Below the pieces are notes generated by a model. That model saw nothing but the letters and a program-made list of their open reading frames with translations, was not told the DNA's origin and ran no database searches. This document shows positions 8,158-10,451 of a stretch of DNA of 10,451 nucleotides, piece by piece (the stretch's first letter is position 1; every line of letters starts with the position of its first letter). Source of the DNA: JADFUS01 sp964368765 (GTDB lineage Bacteria > Bacteroidota > Bacteroidia > Bacteroidales > Rikenellaceae); assembly GCA_964368765.1 (NCBI GenBank), contig CAYJCU010000075.1, forward strand, positions 1 through 10,451, read 5' to 3'. The position numbers and the translations under genes are program-made.

Positions 8158-8188
8158 CAAAGTTATTGAAAAATCACCACGTGACCAA
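8158..8188 (-). promoter_or_regulatory. Bacteroides-type promoter of the restriction-defence operon
   Basis: On the minus strand TTGG (8188-8185) is followed after exactly 19 bases by TAACTTTG (8165-8158), a full match to the Bacteroidota -7 consensus TAnnTTTG with a near match to the -33 TTTG. Transcription should begin around 8150, about a dozen bases before the chosen ATG at 8137, so the leader is very short. It sits in the 109-base gap after the relaxase gene, giving the defence cargo its own transcription. Confidence 0.75.
8174..8184. promoter_or_regulatory. Inverted repeat inside the promoter spacer, candidate operator
   Basis: TCAC-CAC-GTGA is an inverted repeat of two four-base arms around three bases, placed between the -33 and -7 boxes. 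A protein bound there would block RNA polymerase, so it is a plausible operator for the XRE protein encoded just downstream. A second small inverted repeat, TTTAG-TG-CTAAA at 8205-8216, lies upstream of the -33 box and could be an upper site. Both are short enough to occur by chance; assignment is inference. Confidence 0.35.
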
Positions 8189-8246
8189 CAATTTAACTAA
8201 TAATTTTAGTGCTAAATTTTACAACCTCGTTCTGAGGGGTTTAACA

Positions 8247-9503
8247 CTACATTCTGCGCCCTCGTTTTTTCTTTTGTTGCTGATGCATACGGTTTCTGAA
8301 CTGTGTCTCTTCGGGGTCGTCTCCGCCATCGGCTGGGAGATCGAAGATACCGAGTCCTCCGCTTATGATTGCGCCATCGGATTGGGGTTGTTGAGAGTGT
8401 TGCGTTTGCAGTTGCTGCATTGGTTGGGTTGCATCTATTTGCGACTGTGCGGTGGTCTCTTTTGGTGCGCTTAGTCTCTCGATAACTGCATTTGAAGAGT
8501 ACTCCTTACCGAGGCGTGAGCCGTTGAGGGTTGCGCCTGTGGTGTGGTCGATGTAGGTTATGCCGTAGAGTCTGCCTTCGCTGTTCTCTCGGAATGTTAC
8601 GCCTACGCCAGCAGCATATAGGTTGCGTTGTAGCTCCTCTTTGGTGGTGGATTTTGAGATGGCGGTATCTATGTGACGTTTGAGTGGGGAGATCATTTTA
8701 CCCTCTATCATTGCGGTTTTTGAGGCGATGTATTTCTTCTCTAAGGCTTTTGCTCCTGCGAAATCACCTAGGTCGCTTGCTGGAAATGGGTTGCCGACCT
8801 TCTTGTCGTTGTGATCTGTGGCGCAATAGACTATGCCGTTTATCTCCTTGCCATAGCGTGTGCCTTTGACCTCTTCGGCTGTGATATTGAGTTTTGAGAG
8901 TACTGCTTTGTATTCGGTGAAGCTCATAAAGTGGTAATGGTTATTTACCTCTTTGACGATGTTTTCGACCTGCACCTTTACATTTCCTTTGCTGATATCG
9001 ACCATTTGAAGCTCCGATTTTTGAGTTTTTGACTGCTTTTCTGCGATGTGGAGTCCATATTTCTGCTCTAAATCTCGTGTTATTTGTTTGCTTCTGCGCC
9101 TCTCAAACTTATCGTTTATCTTCTTGCCCTCGCCATCAACACGAGTTGAAACGATGTGGATATGGTGGCGATCGATGTCTTCGTGTTTGAAAATTAGATA
9201 AGGTTGAGAGCCATATCCCATTCGCTCGATATACTCTTCGGCTATGGCTGCAAGCTCTGCATCCGACAAATTATCATCGGGGTGAGGATTTAATGATACG
9301 TGAAAAGTTGGATTTTCGGTGCGGTATCTCAGTGGCATAAAGGTCTCGAAGTCGCTCAAAACATCGGCTGTTTTGAATGCACCATCGGCAGGGCAGAAGA
9401 TTAGGTTTGTGCCTAAAACTTCCGCCTCGCCCTTTGTAACCTTGTTGATATTGTACGCTAATGCACTGCCGAGCGATGCGCTTGAGCTAATTTTTGCGAC
9501 CAT
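8247..9503 (-). CDS. mobB: Relaxase / mobilisation nuclease (MobB, BmgA-like)
   Basis: The relaxase nicks one strand at oriT and stays bound to it as the DNA is moved to a recipient. In the 418 residues, the N-terminal relaxase domain shows a candidate catalytic tyrosine Y17 in SALAYNINK, the HVSLNP strand at 68-73, and the metal-binding histidine motif with H107, H114 and H116 in HEDIDRHHIHIV (107-118). Residues about 215-246 and 309-336 look like two related copies of a YG-I-Y-x-D-H module ending in xxLG. The tail is glutamine-rich at about 350-376 and ends in a basic KKKRGRR stretch. The start overlaps the mobC gene by 17 bases, indicating translational coupling. In many Bacteroides elements a VirD4-type coupling protein gene follows; none is present here. 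The family is clear; the MobB/BmgA name follows Bacteroides usage. Confidence 0.93.
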   Translation of the reverse strand: MVAKISSSASLGSALAYNINKVTKGEAEVLGTNLIFCPADGAFKTADVLSDFETFMPLRYRTENPTFHVSLNPHPDDNLSDAELAAIAEEYIERMGYGSQPYLIFKHEDIDRHHIHIVSTRVDGEGKKINDKFERRRSKQITRDLEQKYGLHIAEKQSKTQKSELQMVDISKGNVKVQVENIVKEVNNHYHFMSFTEYKAVLSKLNITAEEVKGTRYGKEINGIVYCATDHNDKKVGNPFPASDLGDFAGAKALEKKYIASKTAMIEGKMISPLKRHIDTAISKSTTKEELQRNLYAAGVGVTFRENSEGRLYGITYIDHTTGATLNGSRLGKEYSSNAVIERLSAPKETTAQSQIDATQPMQQLQTQHSQQPQSDGAIISGGLGIFDLPADGGDDPEETQFRNRMHQQQKKKRGRRM

Positions 9504-9912
9504 ATTGGAGCTTGAATTTGTCAGTTAGACGAGTAATATCGGTGCCTATATTATATAGATTCATCGTAAAAGTCTCCAATAAACTGAGTTTTTCTCGCAC
9601 CTCAGCATCGCTATAACTTCGTTTTAGAGCCACTACAACTTGATTGTAATTGCGCCCTACGGCTCGAAATAGGTTGTGCAAAGAGCTTAATTGTTGACAG
9701 AAATCGAGAGCTGTTCTATCTACTTTTACAACTCTAAACTCCTTATTAAAAACTCGTGCTTTGATAAATGAAGCCTTGCTTTTTTCGCCTGACCGCTCGA
9801 ACATAGCGAGAAAATCGGCTTGTTCTCTGGCGTTGAAATTGACCGTTATGCGATGTGTCGCAGGGTCTATCTTTGGTGGTCTGCCACCTGCTTTATTTTT
9901 GATTCTATTCAT
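9487..9912 (-). CDS. Relaxosome accessory protein, MobC family (MobA/BmgB of Bacteroides usage)
   Basis: A 141-residue protein that should bind near oriT and help the relaxase to nick. It begins with a basic AGGRPPK segment (8-14), continues with a ribbon-helix-helix-like section at about 20-52 (HRITVNFNAREQADFLAMFERSG...), and has the MobC signature LFRAVGRNYNQVVVALK at 81-97, followed by a helical tail. Length and position directly in front of the relaxase are typical. The reading frame overlaps the relaxase start by 17 bases. The start at 9912 is the only good one upstream of the AGGRPPK segment. The non-coding gap ahead of it contains an unusual group of hairpins, the likely site where this protein acts. 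Names for this family vary between Bacteroides elements, so no symbol is given. Confidence 0.88.
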   Translation of the reverse strand: MNRIKNKAGGRPPKIDPATHRITVNFNAREQADFLAMFERSGEKSKASFIKARVFNKEFRVVKVDRTALDFCQQLSSLHNLFRAVGRNYNQVVVALKRSYSDAEVREKLSLLETFTMNLYNIGTDITRLTDKFKLQYGRKN

Positions 9913-9928
9913 ATTGATATACGACTTT

Positions 9929-10007
9929 GGAGTGTATCACTCCTCTGAAAGAGGCAAGGATTTTGAGCTCCTCAAAATGTTTTCTGATGCAGAAAACACA
10001 CCTTGCC
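9929..10007. repeat. Cluster of perfect hairpins with a three-way junction, oriT candidate
   Basis: Read on the plus strand: hairpin GGAGTG-TAT-CACTCC (9929-9943); hairpin CCTCT-GAA-AGAGG (9942-9954); then stem GGCAAGG (9953-9959) pairing with CCTTGCC (10001-10007). Enclosed by that stem are two eight-pair hairpins, ATTTTGAG-CTC-CTCAAAAT (9960-9978) and GTTTTCTG-ATG-CAGAAAAC (9979-9997), with no bases between them and three (ACA) before the closing stem. All pairs are Watson-Crick, and all four hairpins have three-base loops, which suits folded single-stranded DNA. It fills most of the non-coding gap before mobC, where oriT of such elements is often found. An RNA leader controlling mobC is the alternative. 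No T tract follows on either side, so a terminator is unlikely. Confidence 0.7.
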
Positions 10008-10029
10008 AAGTTAACTTTAAATTTAATGC

Positions 10030-10308
10030 TTAATCATTGCTTGTTATTCTGTCCAACGTTCGAGTAAGCTCATTATGTAGGCGTTCCTCCTCTTGAATAA
10101 ACACCTCCCTATGAGCCGTGAAGTGCTCCCTTAGAATCGCATCTACGAGCGATACAGCCGTTACGTGGCTATCTTTGAATAGAAAGGCTGCACGCTTTAC
10201 TTTTTTGTGAATATCTGGAGCTACATATAACTGTGTGTGAGTTCTCATACATTTCTCTTGGCAATATCTCTCCCTGTATTGCTCCGTTGTTAATTTCTTA
10301 ATTTTCAT
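10030..10308 (-). CDS. Small DUF3408-like protein of the mobilisation module
   Basis: A 92-residue protein beginning MKIKKLTTEQYRERY. Residues 26-64 (QLYVAPDIHKKVKRAAFLF...VSLVDAILREHF) resemble the C-terminal core of DUF3408 proteins from Bacteroides conjugative elements, where a strand, a helix and the 'SL-x-x-x-x-D-x-I-L-x-x-H-F' helix form a ribbon-helix-helix-like DNA-binding fold; residues 65-92 are a charged helix. Usual DUF3408 proteins are longer with a variable N-terminal part, so this one is short. It precedes mobC by 117 bases and lies on the same strand, so a role as an oriT-binding accessory protein or a regulator of the mob genes is likely, though inferred. The start at 10308 (ATG) gives the whole domain. 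No consensus promoter is evident directly upstream. The fold assignment is moderate, the function unproven. Confidence 0.7.
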   Translation of the reverse strand: MKIKKLTTEQYRERYCQEKCMRTHTQLYVAPDIHKKVKRAAFLFKDSHVTAVSLVDAILREHFTAHREVFIQEEERLHNELTRTLDRITSND

Positions 10309-10341
10309 CTTATTATATTTATTGGTTTAGTTGTTTTGTGG

Positions 10342-10369
10342 GCAACTAATTTATTGCGCAATTAGTTGC
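10342..10369. repeat. Perfect inverted repeat, nine-base arms
   Basis: GCAACTAAT (10342-10350) and ATTAGTTGC (10361-10369) are exact reverse complements around ten bases; the loop includes part of the eight-base palindrome TTGCGCAA (10354-10361). The right arm runs straight into the 24-base tandem repeats. There is no T tract next to it on the minus strand, so a terminator is not favoured; a protein-binding site between the repeats and the DUF3408-like gene fits better. Confidence 0.6.
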
Positions 10370-10451
10370 GTGTACAATTATATTTACTACTGCATGTATA
10401 ATTTCATTTACTGTTGCATATACTATTACATCTGAAATTGCATAGGTTATT
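10346..10451 (-). CDS. Possible C-terminal end of an upstream gene with an eight-residue repeat
   Basis: One minus-strand frame is open from the window edge to a TAG at 10348-10346 (34 residues), and reads as repeated octads: YAISDVIV, YATVNEII, HAVVNIIV, HATNCAIN. The stop would lie 37 bases before the DUF3408-like start, normal spacing for an operon. Because the DNA is a 24-base tandem repeat, openness in one unit is inherited by the others, so this is weak evidence for translation. I do not recognise a family. The alternative is that the region is non-coding iteron-like DNA. Confidence 0.25.
   Translation of the reverse strand, partial: ITYAISDVIVYATVNEIIHAVVNIIVHATNCAIN
10367..10451. repeat. 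Imperfect 24-base tandem repeats, at least three and a half copies
   Basis: Units begin with TGC at exact 24-base steps: 10367-10390, 10391-10414, 10415-10438, and a partial unit 10439-10451 cut by the window edge. Units one and two agree at 18 of 24 bases, two and three at 15 of 24, and the partial fourth agrees with the third at 10 of 13. The spacing, A+T richness and place ahead of mobilisation genes suggest iteron-like protein-binding sites (replication origin, oriT or operator). The period is also a multiple of three, and one minus-strand frame is open across it, so a repeated peptide is the other reading. Confidence 0.6.

Noticed and set aside
8223..8241. Possible terminator after the relaxase gene (CCTC-GTTCT-GAGG with partly paired flanks)
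   Set aside because: The stem has only four solid pairs with a bulge outside, and no T tract follows on the minus strand, so I do not call it.
8085..8474. Plus-strand frame of 129 codons spanning the promoter gap and the relaxase 3' end
   Set aside because: It runs antisense across a strong minus-strand promoter and a clear relaxase coding region; its leucine- and cysteine-rich product looks like a reverse translation of the relaxase tail.
9761..10033. Plus-strand frame of 90 codons across the mobC start and the hairpin gap
   Set aside because: It overlaps mobC in antisense and reads through the hairpin cluster; no family resemblance and no promoter.
1..10451. tRNA genes, CRISPR arrays, transposase genes or attachment-site duplications
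   Set aside because: No tRNA-like cloverleaf with conserved loops, no regularly spaced repeats with unique spacers, no transposase or integrase motifs, and no long direct repeats were seen. The 24-base repeats are contiguous and lack spacers, and the hairpin cluster lacks tRNA consensus bases.

Overview
The window reads as part of a mobilisable element from a member of the Bacteroidota, most likely a gut Bacteroidales. Three things point there: a MobC/relaxase pair of the Bacteroides type, a DUF3408-like small protein, and a promoter matching the Bacteroides form (TTGG, 19 bases, TAACTTTG) rather than the proteobacterial one. Every gene I can support lies on the minus strand, so the transcription order runs from the right end of the window to the left. 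No integrase, transposase, tRNA, rRNA or CRISPR array is visible, and neither end of the element is inside the window.

Right part (about 8247-10451): mobilisation module. In transcription order it holds exact 24-base imperfect tandem repeats next to a 28-base inverted repeat, a 92-residue DUF3408-like protein, a 117-base non-coding gap with four tight hairpins, two of them enclosed by a third stem to form a three-way junction, then a MobC-type relaxosome protein whose stop overlaps the start of a histidine-triad relaxase. The structured gap is the best oriT candidate. No coupling protein gene follows the relaxase; defence genes occupy that place.

Middle and left part (341-8188): one tightly packed operon. 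A strong Bacteroides-type promoter drives a 68-residue XRE regulator, a type III DNA methyltransferase (Mod), its restriction helicase-nuclease (Res), a two-helix membrane protein of the putative AbiC family, and a 778-residue protein with two complete DUF262 domains and no HNH nuclease domain. Gaps between genes are 1, 2, 16 and 2 bases. At the left edge, a partial gene encodes the start of a DUF1016 (YhcG-like) PDDEXK protein.

Reading of the whole: a mobilisable unit carrying a defence cargo in which a complete type III restriction-modification system is co-transcribed with two likely accessory or back-up anti-phage proteins, perhaps under autoregulation by the XRE protein. The individual families are known; the least explained parts are the linked putAbiC and twin-DUF262 genes, the three-way-junction DNA before mobC, and the 24-base repeats at the right edge.
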